Positions 7,907 through 17,949 of a DNA stretch of 64,000 nucleotides are shown here, in pieces. The translations under genes were made by a program, and so were the position numbers. Source of the stretch: Paraburkholderia sp. Ac-20340 (GTDB taxonomy: Bacteria > Pseudomonadota > Gammaproteobacteria > Burkholderiales > Burkholderiaceae); assembly GCF_017104965.1 (NCBI RefSeq), contig NZ_JAAGPR010000004.1:388534-452533 (forward strand). The letters run 5' to 3'. The number at the start of each line of letters is the position of its first letter. Position 1 is the first letter of the stretch. Below the pieces are notes generated by a model that saw nothing but the letters and a program-made list of their open reading frames with translations, was not told the DNA's origin and did not search any database.

Positions 7907-9078
7907 GCAAGCCGCTGTATTCGAGCCCGGATGTGATCGTGGTGGGCGCGGGCATCGTCGGCGCTGCCTGCGCGCACGAATTGGCGCAGCAGGGCGCGGA
8001 CGTGCTGGTGCTCGATCGCGCAGGCGTGGGCGGCGGCGTGACGGCGGCGGGCATGGGCCACCTCGTTCTGATGGACGATTCGCCGGCCGAGTTTGCATTG
8101 TCGGCGTGGTCGCGCGATCTGTGGCTCGAACTTGCGCCGCGCCTGAGCGAGCGTGAGGCGTTCGTGCGTTGCGGCACGCTCTGGGTCGCCGTCGACGACG
8201 AAGAATACGAACTCGCGCAAACACGCCAGCAGGCGCTTGCGCAGGCCGGCGTGGCGTGTTCGCTGCTGGACGCCCAGCAGGTGCGCGAAGCCGAGCCCGA
8301 ACTGCGCGAGGGCTTGCGCGGCGGCATGATCCTCCCCGACGACGCGGTGGTCTACGCGCCTGCCGCCGCAGCATGGTTGCTCGCGCAACCAGTCAAGGGC
8401 CGCGTGACCTGCAGGCTCGATACGCAGGTTGTGCGCGTGACCCGCGAAGGCGTGGTGCTCGCGAACGGCGAGGCGCTCGCGGCCGGTGCCGTGTTGCTGG
8501 CCAACGGGCTTCAGTCGGTGGAGTTGCTGCCGGGTTTGCCAATGCAGGCCAAGAAAGGCCATCTGCTGATTACCGATCGCTATCCCGGCACGATCCGCCA
8601 TCAGATACTCGAACTCGGCTATATCAAGAGCGCGCATAACGCGAGCGGCACGTCGGTTGCGTTCAACGTGCAGCCGCGTCCGACCGGGCAGATTCTGATC
8701 GGCTCGTCGCGGCAATTCGACAGTGTCGATCCCGCCATCGAACCGGAGATTCTTGCGCGCATGCTGCGCCGCGCCGCCGAGTATCTGCCCGCCTTGCCAA
8801 CGCTCAACGCCATTCGCGCGTGGACGGGCTTTCGGCCTGCCACCAGCGACGGCTTGCCGTTGATCGGCCCGGCCGCGCAATTTGCGAACGATACGTGCCA
8901 CCGCTCGACCTGGCTCGCAACGGGGCACGAAGGTCTGGGCGTGACCACCGCATTGGCGACCGGCAAGCTGATCGCTGCGCAAATGCTGAACTCAGGCGAT
9001 GGTTTGCCGATCGACCCGGCGCCGTACCAGCCCGCGCGCTTCGAAACGATGGATGTGAGGGGAGTGAGCCATGGCTGA
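7903..9078 (+). CDS. D-hydroxyproline dehydrogenase, FAD (DAO-family) subunit
   Basis: 391 aa from GTG 7903; an in-frame ATG at 7888 ([10 protein letters not shown]) is the alternative. The N-terminal dinucleotide motif [17 protein letters not shown] binds FAD, and the C-terminal [17 protein letters not shown] and [18 protein letters not shown] blocks are typical of the DadA/glycine-oxidase family. It is the catalytic FAD subunit of a heterotrimeric dehydrogenase that oxidises cis-4-hydroxy-D-proline to 1-pyrroline-4-hydroxy-2-carboxylate. It overlaps the epimerase by 4 bases and the ferredoxin-like subunit by 8 bases, so all three are tightly coupled. The upstream open frame back to 7648 is read-through opposite the epimerase coding frame, not part of the protein. 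Confidence 0.88.
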   Translation: MSKPLYSSPDVIVVGAGIVGAACAHELAQQGADVLVLDRAGVGGGVTAAGMGHLVLMDDSPAEFALSAWSRDLWLELAPRLSEREAFVRCGTLWVAVDDEEYELAQTRQQALAQAGVACSLLDAQQVREAEPELREGLRGGMILPDDAVVYAPAAAAWLLAQPVKGRVTCRLDTQVVRVTREGVVLANGEALAAGAVLLANGLQSVELLPGLPMQAKKGHLLITDRYPGTIRHQILELGYIKSAHNASGTSVAFNVQPRPTGQILIGSSRQFDSVDPAIEPEILARMLRRAAEYLPALPTLNAIRAWTGFRPATSDGLPLIGPAAQFANDTCHRSTWLATGHEGLGVTTALATGKLIAAQMLNSGDGLPIDPAPYQPARFETMDVRGVSHG

Positions 9079-9337
9079 TCTGTTGACCCTCGACGTCGAT
9101 GGACGCAGCGTGCGGGTCGCGCACGGCAGTTCGGTCATCGCGGCGATCGCGCAGGCGAGCGGCACGGCGGACATCGTCACGCGCGAGTCGGTGAGCGGCG
9201 CGCCGCGCGGCCCGCTGTGCGGCATGGGCGTGTGTCAGGAATGCCGCGTGACGATCGATGGCGTGCGCCATCGGCTGGCATGTCAGACGCTTTGCGCCGA
9301 AGGAATGAACATCAGGACAGCAAGGTCTGAATCATGA
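9071..9337 (+). CDS. D-hydroxyproline dehydrogenase, small [2Fe-2S] subunit
   Basis: 88 aa ferredoxin-fold protein with the cluster cysteines C50, C55, C58 and C71 (PLCGMGVCQECRVTIDG ... RLACQ), the spacing of the N-terminal domain of sarcosine-oxidase/HcnA-type subunits. It passes electrons between the FAD subunits of the complex. It starts inside the end of the previous gene behind a strong GAGGGGAG ribosome site and overlaps the next gene by ATGA (9334-9337). Size and position match the gamma subunit of known D-hydroxyproline dehydrogenases. Confidence 0.9.
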   Translation: MADLLTLDVDGRSVRVAHGSSVIAAIAQASGTADIVTRESVSGAPRGPLCGMGVCQECRVTIDGVRHRLACQTLCAEGMNIRTARSES

Positions 9338-10614
9338 ATTTCGATATCCTGATTATTGGTTCGGGGCCTGCGGGTTTGCACGCCGCGAGCGTGGCGGCAC
9401 AGGCGGGCGCGAAAGTCGGCATCGTCGACGACAATGCGTTGCCCGGCGGCCAGATCTGGCGGCAGGGCCCGCAATATGCGCCCAAAGGGCGCGCACGCCA
9501 GGCAATCGAAGCGATTGCGCAAGCGGCGAATGTTACGCGTCTGGGCGGCACGCGCGTCGTGCAGGCGCTGCGCCCCCGTGAACTGCTCGTGGAAGATGCT
9601 TCGCGTGGCTATGCGATCGGCTACCGCAAGCTGATTGTCGCGAGCGGCGCGCGCGAACGCTTTCTGCCGTATCCCGGCTGGACCTTGCCCGGCGTGACAG
9701 GGGCGGGCGGTTTGCAGGCGCTGATCAAGGGCGGCATGCCCGTGCGCGGCGAGCGCATCGTGATTGCCGGTACGGGCCCGCTGTTGTGGGCGGCTGCCGT
9801 GACCGCGCGCGAACAGGGCGCACAGGTGGCGGCCATCGTCGAGCAGGCGCCGGCGCATGCGGTGCGCGGCTTCGCGGCGTCGCTCGTGCATACGCCCGCG
9901 AAGCTCGTGCAGGCCGCGCGCATGCGTTTCGACCTGCGTGCGACGCCGTATCTGTGCGGCGCACACGTGAGCGCGGCGGAGGGCGACGGCAAACTCACCC
10001 GGGTGACGGTGCAGCAAGGGCACAAGCAGACGCAGATCGATTGCGACCGGCTCGCGTGTGCCTTCGGGCTGGTGCCGAATACCACGTTGGGTACGGCGCT
10101 CGGCTGCGATATCGACGAAATGCAAGGCGTACTGTCGATTGCAGTCGACGAGTTGCAAGCCACTTCGCAAACCGATATCTACGCAGCAGGCGAATGCACG
10201 GGCGTGGGCGGCATGGAATTGTCCGCTGTCGAAGGGCTGATCGCGGCGTATGCGGCGCTTGGCAACGTCGCGCAGGCGCGTGCGCATTTTGCCGAGCGCC
10301 AGCGTTACCGCAACTTCGCTGCGCGTATGCACGAGGCCTTCGCGCTCGATCCGCAATTGCGCGGCCTCGCCACGCCGGACACGGTGCTATGCCGTTGCGA
10401 AGACGTCCGTTTCGCCGATGCCGCGCAACATCGCACGTGGCGCGATGCCAAATTGCACACGCGCTGCGGCATGGGGCCGTGCCAGGGAAAAATCTGCGGT
10501 GAAGCGGCGGCGTTTTGCCTGGGCTGGTCGCGCAATGGCCTGCGCCCGCCGTTCTCGCCCGCACGTATCGGCACGCTGATGGCGGTGCAAACCAGCGTGC
10601 AGGCGCAAAGTTGA
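9334..10614 (+). CDS. D-hydroxyproline dehydrogenase, FAD/NAD-binding large subunit with BFD-like [2Fe-2S] domain
   Basis: 426 aa. The N-terminal FDILIIGSGPAGLHAASVAA motif binds FAD and a second dinucleotide motif appears at RIVIAGTGPLLWAAAV. The C-terminal region carries four cysteines, VLCRCEDV and CGMGPCQGKICG, of the bacterioferredoxin-associated-ferredoxin type. This is the HcnB/SoxA-like subunit that accepts electrons from the catalytic FAD subunit and passes them to the respiratory chain. ATGA overlap with the preceding gene and a terminator 10 bases after the stop mark the end of this transcription unit (epimerase to large subunit). Confidence 0.9.
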   Translation: MNFDILIIGSGPAGLHAASVAAQAGAKVGIVDDNALPGGQIWRQGPQYAPKGRARQAIEAIAQAANVTRLGGTRVVQALRPRELLVEDASRGYAIGYRKLIVASGARERFLPYPGWTLPGVTGAGGLQALIKGGMPVRGERIVIAGTGPLLWAAAVTAREQGAQVAAIVEQAPAHAVRGFAASLVHTPAKLVQAARMRFDLRATPYLCGAHVSAAEGDGKLTRVTVQQGHKQTQIDCDRLACAFGLVPNTTLGTALGCDIDEMQGVLSIAVDELQATSQTDIYAAGECTGVGGMELSAVEGLIAAYAALGNVAQARAHFAERQRYRNFAARMHEAFALDPQLRGLATPDTVLCRCEDVRFADAAQHRTWRDAKLHTRCGMGPCQGKICGEAAAFCLGWSRNGLRPPFSPARIGTLMAVQTSVQAQS

Positions 10615-10623
10615 AACGGCTGA

Positions 10624-10657
10624 ACGGGCGATGCGAAAGCGTCGCCCGTATTTCTTT
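10624..10657 (+). terminator. Rho-independent terminator after the dehydrogenase operon
   Basis: An 11-bp stem (10624-10634 with 10639-10649, one T.G pair) closed by a GAAA tetraloop, followed by ATTTCTTT. Very stable and placed directly after the large-subunit stop codon. Confidence 0.9.
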
Positions 10658-10721
10658 GCAGGTGTGCAAGCGGCGGCGACGAAGGCATAATCGAGCCGAT
10701 CCCGACTCGCCACGCATTGCC

Positions 10722-11510
10722 ATGCACGACCTGCTCACGCCCGCTGCCAGCGGACACTCGACGCCGCCGCAGACGCTCGCCCAGATGGTGGCGCATTTCT
10801 CGCTGCTCGAACCGCTGTTCGACGCGATGCCCGACGTGGTCTTCTTCGTGAAGGATCACGAAGCGCGCTATGTGATCGTCAATGCAACACTGGCGGCGCG
10901 CTGCGGTTATAAGGATCGGCGTGCGCTGCTGGGCAAAACCGCTGCCGAGGCGTTTCCTTCGCGTTTCGGCCGCATTTACACCGAACAGGACGAAGCGGTC
11001 GTGCGCGACAACAGCCGCCTGATCGATCAGCTCGAACTGCATCTTTATCCGGGCCGGCAGCCTGGCTGGTGCCTCACTTCCAAGGTGCCGCTGCAGGACG
11101 CGCAAGGGCGTGTGCTGGGCGTGGCCGGTATCTCGCGCGATCTGCGCGCGGCGGAAGGCACGCATCCGGCGTATCAGCGTGTGGCTATCGCAGCGAAATA
11201 CATTCAGGACAATTACGCGCAGCCGCTGAAGCTTTCGAATCTCGCGGCGCTCATCGATATGTCGGTGGCGCAGGTCGAGCGCTATTTCCATAAAGTTTTT
11301 CATCTCACGCCGCGCCAGATGCTGCTGAAAACGCGGCTCGATGCAGCATCGGAACTGCTTGCAAGCGATTCGAGCATTACCGATATCGCTACACGTTGCG
11401 GCTACAACGATCACAGCGCATTCACGCGTCAATTCAAGGCGACGGTGGGTATTACGCCGAGTCAATATCGCGCGTTGCTGCATCCGCAAGCGGCGCCATC
11501 CGATCAATAA
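10722..11510 (+). CDS. PAS-AraC family transcriptional regulator of hydroxyproline use
   Basis: 262 aa from ATG 10722 (MHDLLTPAASG). Residues about 25-140 form a PAS-like sensor (LFDAMPDVVFFVKDHEARYVIVN ... LGVAGISRDL). Residues about 160-255 form the double helix-turn-helix of AraC/XylS proteins (LSNLAALIDMSVAQVERYFHK, ITDIATRCGYNDHSAFTRQFK). PAS-AraC proteins of this shape commonly sit in hydroxyproline clusters and activate them. It is expressed separately, behind a terminator, and likely acts on the two duplicated leader blocks upstream of the deaminase and epimerase (inference). Confidence 0.88.
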   Translation: MHDLLTPAASGHSTPPQTLAQMVAHFSLLEPLFDAMPDVVFFVKDHEARYVIVNATLAARCGYKDRRALLGKTAAEAFPSRFGRIYTEQDEAVVRDNSRLIDQLELHLYPGRQPGWCLTSKVPLQDAQGRVLGVAGISRDLRAAEGTHPAYQRVAIAAKYIQDNYAQPLKLSNLAALIDMSVAQVERYFHKVFHLTPRQMLLKTRLDAASELLASDSSITDIATRCGYNDHSAFTRQFKATVGITPSQYRALLHPQAAPSDQ

Positions 11511-12015
11511 CGCATTCAAAAACGATTGTTCGACCCTGCAAATTCCGCGCGCAATTTTCTAAGTGTTCTCACCGATAGCGCTTGCGCGCGTGATTTGTTT
11601 GCATGAGTCGATAACGGCGATTGTGCCGAATTCGTCACGCTGAGGTGCGAAAGCCCTCAAGCCGAAGAGAATATGGATAGCGATACTTCTTCGCATCGTT
11701 GCTGATCTGGCGCGATGTATTCAACGAAGGAGCCTGGCACTGTGAGCCGTAACGTTATCCCATCGGGCAGCGTGTTTTCCGCCCTTAGATATCTGCATTC
11801 CGCCGCGCGTCACACTCGCGCGCCGTGGCGGCAAGTCCCCATCTTTCTGTGATCTGACGTCAGGCAGCGCGCTCGCCGCCCTGCGTGTTCACACGTGCGC
11901 AATTGCGCGTCATTCATAGCACGTCAAAGCGCATACCTCGTTCACGTTCTGCTTCTGCATGTCGATGCAGCAGGCAAACGCTCAAGCGCTAATTCCCAAA
12001 TCAGGAGACTCGACT
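11511..12015. other. Long intergenic region upstream of the permease
   Basis: 505 bases with no normal gene. It contains one 36-codon frame (11742-11852) with a good ribosome site, reported separately. The permease's own ribosome site AGGAG lies at 12003-12007. I see no hairpin terminator after the AraC gene. Confidence 0.5.
11742..11852 (+). CDS. Possible 36-codon small ORF or leader peptide
   Basis: GTG start 9 bases after AAGGAG, product MSRNVIPSGSVFSALRYLHS... ending RQVPIFL. It is Arg/His-rich and has no signal peptide. It lies 163 bases upstream of the permease, so a leader function is conceivable, but a chance frame in GC-rich DNA is equally possible. Confidence 0.25.
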   Translation: MSRNVIPSGSVFSALRYLHSAARHTRAPWRQVPIFL

Positions 12016-13653
12016 ATGTCCAGTCAAGGCAATTTATCCCGTCCGCTGCCGGTTGGCGACGGCACATCGGCTGCCGCATATGAACAGGCCGGAGAAGGCC
12101 GCTTCAAGAAACAACTGTCGCTGACGGACCTCACGTTTATCGGCCTGGGCGCGATCTTCGGATCGGGCTGGCTGTTCGCCGCGAGCCATGTTTCGGCCAT
12201 CGCCGGACCGGCTGGCATCGTCTCCTGGCTGATTGGCGGCTTCGCGGTGCTGCTGCTCGGCATCGTCTATTGCGAACTGGGCGCTGCCTTGCCGCGTGCG
12301 GGCGGCGTGGTGCGATATCCCGTGTATTCGCATGGTCCCTTGCTTGGCTATCTGATGGGCTTTGTCACGCTGATTGCGTTTTCCAGCCTGATTGCGATTG
12401 AAGTGGTTGCCGCGCGCCAATACGCGGCCGCCTGGTTTCCGATGCTGAGCCAACCGGGTTCGGGCAATCCGACGATGGTGGGATGGTTCGTTCAACTCGC
12501 CTTGCTCGGCCTGTTTTTCCGGCTCAATTATTCGAGCGTAAAAACCTTTGCGCGCGCGAATAACCTCATCAGCATTTTCAAATTTATCGTGCCGCTTTCG
12601 GTGATCGGCGTGCTGTTCACGTTTTTCAAACCCGCGAATCTGCACGTGCAAGGCTTTGCGCCGTTCGGTCTTTCGGGCATTGAAATGGCGGTGTCGGCGG
12701 GCGGCATCATCTTCGCGTATCTGGGTCTCACGCCGATCATTTCCGTGGCGAGCGAAGTGCGTAATCCGCAACGCACGATTCCCATTGCGCTGATTCTTTC
12801 CGTGCTGCTTTCCACGCTGATTTACGTGCTGCTGCAACTGGCGTTTATCGGCAGCATTCCGACCGATATCCTCAAGAGCGGCTGGGACGGCGTGAGCAAG
12901 GCGTTTTCGCTGCCGTATCGCGACATCGCGCTGGCGCTCGGCGTGGGCTGGCTCGCCTATATGGTGGTGGCCGACGCGGCGATTTCGCCGAGCGGTTGCG
13001 GCAACATCTACATGAACGCCACGCCGCGCGTGGTGTATGCGTGGGCAAAGACGGGCACGTTTTTCCGCGTGTTTACGCGTGTCGATGCGGCTTCGGGGAT
13101 TCCGCGCCCGGGTCTGTGGCTCACGTTCGCGCTGGCCGTATTCTGGACACTGCCGTTTCCTTCGTGGGAAGCGCTGATCAACGTGGTGTCGGCGGCGCTC
13201 GTGCTCAGCTACGCCGTCGCGCCGATCTCCGTCGCGGCGTTGCGCCGCAATGCGCCCGATATGGCGCGTCCGTTTCGCGTGGGGCGTTTTGGCATCGTCG
13301 GTCCGGTGTCGTTCGTGATCGCCGCGCTGATCGTCTACTGGTCGGGCTGGAGCACGGTGTCGTGGCTGCTGGGTCTGCAGATCGTCATGTTCGTGATCTA
13401 TCTTGCAGCAGGGCGTTTCGTGCCGACGCGCGATCTGAGTCTCGCGGAACAGGTGCGTTCGTCGCTGTGGCTGATTGCGTTTTACGCCGTGATGATCGTG
13501 CTGTCGTGGCAGGGCAGTTTTGGCGGTGTCGGCACGCTGGCGCATCCGTTCGACACCATCGCCGTGGCGATCGCGAGCCTCGTTATTTACTACTGGGGCG
13601 CCAATACGGGCGTGCCGGCCAGCAAGCTGCGTCTCGACGATGACGACCAGTAA
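12016..13653 (+). CDS. APC-family amino-acid permease
   Basis: 545 aa from ATG 12016, with AGGAG 8 bases upstream. About 12-13 hydrophobic helices follow a soluble N-terminal 40 residues. The first helix carries the APC unwound-helix motif ([18 protein letters not shown]), and substrate-site-like segments appear in [22 protein letters not shown]. The length and the C-terminal extra helices resemble the aspartate/proton-symporter-like branch. Co-directional with the semialdehyde dehydrogenase and reductase (46-base gap), it most likely imports hydroxyproline or proline-like compounds into the cytoplasm (inference from context). Confidence 0.85.
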   Translation: MSSQGNLSRPLPVGDGTSAAAYEQAGEGRFKKQLSLTDLTFIGLGAIFGSGWLFAASHVSAIAGPAGIVSWLIGGFAVLLLGIVYCELGAALPRAGGVVRYPVYSHGPLLGYLMGFVTLIAFSSLIAIEVVAARQYAAAWFPMLSQPGSGNPTMVGWFVQLALLGLFFRLNYSSVKTFARANNLISIFKFIVPLSVIGVLFTFFKPANLHVQGFAPFGLSGIEMAVSAGGIIFAYLGLTPIISVASEVRNPQRTIPIALILSVLLSTLIYVLLQLAFIGSIPTDILKSGWDGVSKAFSLPYRDIALALGVGWLAYMVVADAAISPSGCGNIYMNATPRVVYAWAKTGTFFRVFTRVDAASGIPRPGLWLTFALAVFWTLPFPSWEALINVVSAALVLSYAVAPISVAALRRNAPDMARPFRVGRFGIVGPVSFVIAALIVYWSGWSTVSWLLGLQIVMFVIYLAAGRFVPTRDLSLAEQVRSSLWLIAFYAVMIVLSWQGSFGGVGTLAHPFDTIAVAIASLVIYYWGANTGVPASKLRLDDDDQ

Positions 13654-13699
13654 CGCCGCGCATCGCGACATCGCATTCAATTCTTTTGCAGGAAGCACT

Positions 13700-15294
13700 A
13701 TGACTATTACCGGCCAGTCGTTGATCGGCGCAGCAAGCGTGAGTGGAATCGACGGCTTTTTTCAAGGCGTAAACGCACGCACGGGCGAAGCGCTCGAACC
13801 GAAGTTCGGCAGCGCGAATGCCAATGATCTGGAGCGCGCCTGCGCTCTGGCAGAGGCAGCATTCGATCGCTATCGCGAGACTTCGCTCGAAGCGCGCGCT
13901 GCATTTCTGGAAACGATAGGACAACAGATCGAATCGATTGGCGATGCGCTGATCGAACGCTGCATGGCCGAAACCGGCCTGCCGCGCGCGCGCCTCGAAG
14001 GCGAGCGCGCCCGCACGATCGGCCAGCTCAAGCTGTTTGCCAATCTGCTGCGCCAGGGCGATTACGTCGATGCACGTATCGATCCCGCGCAACCGGAACG
14101 CAAGCCGATGCCGCGCGTGGACCTGCGTCTGCGCAATATTGCGCTTGGGCCGGTGGCGGTGTTCGGCGCATCGAATTTCCCGCTGGCTTTTTCGGTAGCC
14201 GGCGGCGATACGGCTTCGGCGCTTGCGGCGGGATGTCCCGTGGTGGTGAAAGCGCACGGCGCGCATCCGGGCACGTCGGAACTCGTCGGGCGCGCGATCC
14301 AGCGTGCCGTGGCGCAATGCGGTCTGCCCGAAGGCGTGTTCTCGCTGCTGTTCGATGGCGGCATTGCAATCGGGCAGGCGCTGGTTGCGGATCGGCGGAT
14401 CAAGGCGGTGGGCTTCACGGGCTCGCGCGCGGCGGGCGTAGCGCTGATGAAGATCGCCAACGCGCGCGCCGAACCGGTTCCGGTCTATGCCGAAATGAGC
14501 GCGATCAATCCCGTTGTGTTGCTGCCGCAGGCGCTGGCGGCGCGCAGATCGGCAAGCAATTCGCCGCGTCGCTCACGCTGGGCGCGGGGCAGTTCTGCAC
14601 GAATCCGGGTCTGGTGCTGGCGGTGCAAGGCGACGCGCTGCGCGCGTTCGAACAGGCCGCGAGTGCGGCGCTGGCCGACACCGCCGCGCAAACGATGCTT
14701 ACGCCCGGCATCCACGCAAACTATTGCCGTGGCGTGCAGCGTCTGGAAGCCGCGCCGCAGGTCGAAAAACTGGCGAGCGGTGCGACGGGCGGACCATATG
14801 ACGCTCAGGCCGCGCTGTTCGCAACGTCCGCGCAAAACTTCCTTGCGAACGCGGCGCTGCACGAAGAGGTCTTCGGTCCGGCATCGCTGATCGTGCGTTG
14901 CGCGGACCTGAACGAACTGCACGAAGTCCTCAAGTCGATCGAAGGTCAGTTGACCATTGCCGTGCATCTGGACACGGCGCACGCCGCCGATCGCGATGCC
15001 TGCGCCACGCTGATCCCCACGCTCGAACGCAAGGCCGGGCGCATTCTGGCGAATGGCTTTGGCACGGGCGTGGAAGTCGGGCATGCGATGGTGCATGGCG
15101 GCCCGTTCCCGGCGACGTCGGATGCGCGCACGACGTCGGTGGGCAGTCGCGCCATCGAGCGTTTCCTGCGCCCGGTGTCGTATCAGGACTGGCCGGACGC
15201 ACTGTTGCCGGGCGCGCTGCGTGACGACAATCCGCAGCATCTGGCGCGACGCGTGAACGGCGCGCCCGAGAGCGAGGCCAGGCGGCATGGCTGA
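13700..15294 (+). pseudogene. Alpha-ketoglutarate semialdehyde (2,5-dioxovalerate) dehydrogenase, frameshifted as given
   Basis: The start ([14 protein letters not shown], ribosome site CAGGAAG) and the first 279 or so residues are normal [39 protein letters not shown], and the catalytic Glu in YAEMSAINP (E265). Near 14536-14545 the frame is lost. The rest continues one frame over, with [22 protein letters not shown] containing the catalytic Cys (codon 14596), through to [11 protein letters not shown] at 15294. One missing G in GCGCTGGCG-GCGCGCAG would restore [11 protein letters not shown]. As read, translation runs on nonsense to 14890 and lacks the Cys, so it would be inactive. In the pathway this enzyme oxidises the semialdehyde to alpha-ketoglutarate. 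A sequencing error is a real possibility because both halves are otherwise well kept. Confidence 0.85.
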
Positions 15295-16258
15295 ACCTGC
15301 TGAGGACGTCGCGCTCTCGCTGAGCGAACTCTTCGACCTGGCGCGCCGCGCGCTCGTGCTGCATGGCGTGTCGGCGGCGCACGCGGAAGCGATCGCGCGC
15401 GTCATCACGCAGGGGCAGCGCGACGAATGCCATTCGCACGGTCTGTATCGATTGCTCGGTTGCGTGCGTTCGGTGCGCTCCGGCAAGGTCGATCCGCGTG
15501 CGGAGCCGACTGTGCGCGATGTCTCGCCAGGCGTGCTGGCCGTGGACGCGCACTACGGTTTTTCGCTGCTGGCGTTCGAAACGGGGCTGCCCAGGCTCGC
15601 CGAAAAAGCGCGCACGCAAGGCATCGCGGCGATGGCGATCAATCGCTGCTTCCATTTTTCGGCGCTCTGGCCCGAGGTGGAAACGATCGCTGCGCAAGGT
15701 CTCGTGGGTCTCGCGATGAATCCCAGTCATAGCTGGGTCGCGCCTGCAGGCGGCACGCGCGGCGTGTTCGGCACCAACCCGATCGCGTTCGCGTGGCCGC
15801 GCGCGCAAGGTCATCCGTTCGTATTCGATTTCGCCACCAGCGCGATTGCGCGCGGCGATATCGAATTGCATGCGCGCGAAGGCAAGCCGATTCCGCCGCA
15901 TTGGGCCATCGACCGCGACGGCCAGCCCACCACGGATGCGCGCGCCGCGCTGGACGGCGCGATGCAGACCTTCGGCGGCCACAAGGGCTCTGCGCTGGCG
16001 GCGATGGTGGAATTGCTCGCGGGCGCGCTGATCGGCGATCTCACCAGCATGGAGTCGCAGGCCTTCGACGATGGCGCGGGCGCGAGCCCCTGTCACGGCG
16101 AACTGGTGATCGCCATCGACCCGCAGCGCTTTCTGGGCAGCGACCATGCCGCTGGCCAGGCGCGCGCCGAAAGCCTGTTCGACGCGATCGTCGATCAAGG
16201 TGCAAGGCTGCCTTCGCAGCGCCGTTTCGAAGCGCGCGAGCGCTGTATGACGAGGTGA
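15287..16258 (+). CDS. Ldh-family oxidoreductase, probable Delta1-pyrroline-2-carboxylate reductase
   Basis: 323 aa malate/L-lactate-dehydrogenase-type NAD(P)H enzyme, which is not related to classical MDH. Family marks are [79 protein letters not shown] and [19 protein letters not shown]. Members of this subgroup reduce cyclic imines such as pyrroline-2-carboxylate or piperideine-2-carboxylate, which fits a proline/hydroxyproline locus. It overlaps the dehydrogenase before it by 8 bases. The C-terminus [12 protein letters not shown] ends early; an [12 protein letters not shown] tail of the type expected at this end is present in another frame just downstream, so a small deletion is suspected. 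Confidence 0.8.
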   Translation: MAEPAEDVALSLSELFDLARRALVLHGVSAAHAEAIARVITQGQRDECHSHGLYRLLGCVRSVRSGKVDPRAEPTVRDVSPGVLAVDAHYGFSLLAFETGLPRLAEKARTQGIAAMAINRCFHFSALWPEVETIAAQGLVGLAMNPSHSWVAPAGGTRGVFGTNPIAFAWPRAQGHPFVFDFATSAIARGDIELHAREGKPIPPHWAIDRDGQPTTDARAALDGAMQTFGGHKGSALAAMVELLAGALIGDLTSMESQAFDDGAGASPCHGELVIAIDPQRFLGSDHAAGQARAESLFDAIVDQGARLPSQRRFEARERCMTR

Positions 16259-16280
16259 TGGGCCTTTTCAGCCAGTAAAC

Positions 16281-16310
16281 GGAACGTCGCCCGGCGTTCC
16301 TTTCTGTTGT
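16281..16310 (+). terminator. Probable terminator between convergent genes
   Basis: GGAACGTC (16281-16288) pairs with GGCGTTCC (16293-16300), one T.G pair, 4-nt loop, followed by TTTCTGTTGTT. It ends the Ldh-family gene transcript. Confidence 0.7.
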
Positions 16311-16401
16311 TCTCCGCTTCCCTTCATGCACGCGCCGGTCACGGCGCGTGCAGTTCATGCGCAATAGCGGACGATGTCCATGCCCGCCATCTATTCGCGC
16401 A

Positions 16402-17844
16402 CTATTCGGTTGCCGCTTCGCCAACGCTGCCCACCTGCGCCGCGCCCCGATAAAACACGAAATACACGAGGCTCAGCAAGGCAAGAAAGGGCACGCCGAA
16501 AATCATCGTCATACGGAATTCCGGCGTGAATAGCGTGGTGAGCGCCGCGCCGATCGTCAGCGCTGCGCCCAGCAGCGTGAGCACCGGAAAGCCGCGCATG
16601 CGGAACGACGGCAGCGCGCGGCCCGAGCGCTTCCAGTGACGGCGGAAGAACAGATGCGTGACGAAGATCATCGCCCAGGTGAAGAGCGCGCCGAACATCG
16701 AAATCGCCATCATGATCGTGAACGACGCGTCGGGATAGAGCACGCTCAGCACCGTCGCGATGGCGATGCCCGCGCAGGACAGCAGCAGCGCCGCCACCGG
16801 CACGCCGCGCGCGCTGAGTTCGCCGAGACGGCGCGGCGCGTGGCCGGCGCGCGCGAGGCTGAACATCATGCGCGTGGTGATATAGAGCTGGCTGTTCATC
16901 GCCGAAAGCGCCGCGATCAGCACCACGAAGTTGATCACGCCCGCGGCGCCCGGCACGTGCACGGCTTCCATCACCTTGACGAAGGGGCTCTGGTCTTTGC
17001 CCGCCGCGGTCCACGGCACGATGGCGAGCATCAGCGCGAGCGTCACGATATAGAACAGCACGAGACGGCCCACGGTCAGACGGAACGCCTGGGTGACGGC
17101 GCGCTGCGGATCTTCGGCTTCGCCGGCGGCCACCGCGATCATTTCGATACTCAGGTAGCTGAAGATCGCCACGATCACCGCAACCCACGTGCCCCACAGG
17201 CCTTTCGGGAAGAAGCCGCCATCGGCCGTGTAGTGCGCGAAGCTCGCCGGCCCGGTGACCTGGCCGTCATGCGTGCCCGCCACCAGCTGCGGATTGAAAA
17301 ATACCACGTACACGCCCAGCACGATAAAGCCGATGATGGCGCACACCTTCACCACCGAAAACACGTATTCCACCGAGCCGAACAGGTTCACGCTGCGCGC
17401 GTTGACGAGCACGAGCACGCTGGAGAACGCGAGAATCCAGACCCAGCCTGGCATCGCCGGCAACCAGTATTTCATGTAGAGCGCGATGGCCGTGACTTCG
17501 GTGCCGACCGCCAGCACGATGCAGGCCCAGTAGCTGTAGCGCACGAGAAAGCCCATCCACGGGCTGACGTAGTGCTCGGCATAGGCGCCGAACGAACCCG
17601 AAGTGGGATGGGCCACCGTCATCTCGGCGAGGCAGCCCATCAGCAACAGCGAGATGAGTGCGCCGATCGCGTAGCTGAGCAGCACGCTCGGCCCCGCGAA
17701 ACTGATGGCGAAGCCGCTGCCGAGAAACAGGCCGGTGCCGATTGCGCCGCCGATGGCGATCATCGAAAGCTGGGAAGCGCGCAGCGTGCGGCGCAAGCCG
17801 TGCTCGCGCTGGACGATCTTCTGAAACGGGTCTTGCGTGGTCAT
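16402..17844 (-). CDS. Amino-acid permease, APC superfamily (AAT/GabP-like)
   Basis: 480 aa with 12 predicted helices. The first helix has the AAT signature QLSMIAIGGAIGTGLFLGSG, and further conserved segments are SYAIGALISLLLMGCLAEM, PTSGSFGAYAEHYVSPWMGF and EMIAVAAGEAEDPQRA. GGGAGCG lies 7 bases before the ATG. Such permeases import amino acids by proton symport. It is the last gene of a minus-strand set (aminotransferase, RidA, porin, permease), which suggests uptake of the amino acid that the aminotransferase uses. It converges on the hydroxyproline cluster. Confidence 0.88.
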   Translation of the reverse strand: MTTQDPFQKIVQREHGLRRTLRASQLSMIAIGGAIGTGLFLGSGFAISFAGPSVLLSYAIGALISLLLMGCLAEMTVAHPTSGSFGAYAEHYVSPWMGFLVRYSYWACIVLAVGTEVTAIALYMKYWLPAMPGWVWILAFSSVLVLVNARSVNLFGSVEYVFSVVKVCAIIGFIVLGVYVVFFNPQLVAGTHDGQVTGPASFAHYTADGGFFPKGLWGTWVAVIVAIFSYLSIEMIAVAAGEAEDPQRAVTQAFRLTVGRLVLFYIVTLALMLAIVPWTAAGKDQSPFVKVMEAVHVPGAAGVINFVVLIAALSAMNSQLYITTRMMFSLARAGHAPRRLGELSARGVPVAALLLSCAGIAIATVLSVLYPDASFTIMMAISMFGALFTWAMIFVTHLFFRRHWKRSGRALPSFRMRGFPVLTLLGAALTIGAALTTLFTPEFRMTMIFGVPFLALLSLVYFVFYRGAAQVGSVGEAATE

Positions 17845-17949
17845 CTAGGGACGCTCCCTGCGTGTCTGAAACAAACGAAATCGTGAGCGGCACGGCGGCT
17901 GTCATGCAGCGCCGCGCCGCATTTTACGCATGCCCTGCGCGATGGATGA

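Noticed and set aside
12034..13698. 554-codon minus-strand frame opposite the APC permease
   Set aside because: Arg/His/Gln-rich sequence without motifs; the permease on the other strand has all expected helices and a good ribosome site.
14536..14545. Programmed ribosomal frameshift as an explanation of the broken dehydrogenase
   Set aside because: No slippery heptamer, no stimulatory hairpin noticed, and ALDH genes are not known to use recoding; a mutation or sequencing error is simpler.
14233..15294. Separate 353-codon gene downstream in the semialdehyde dehydrogenase
   Set aside because: Its first 100 residues are an Arg/Ala-rich shadow; only the part after about 14540 is real and is the second half of the frameshifted dehydrogenase.
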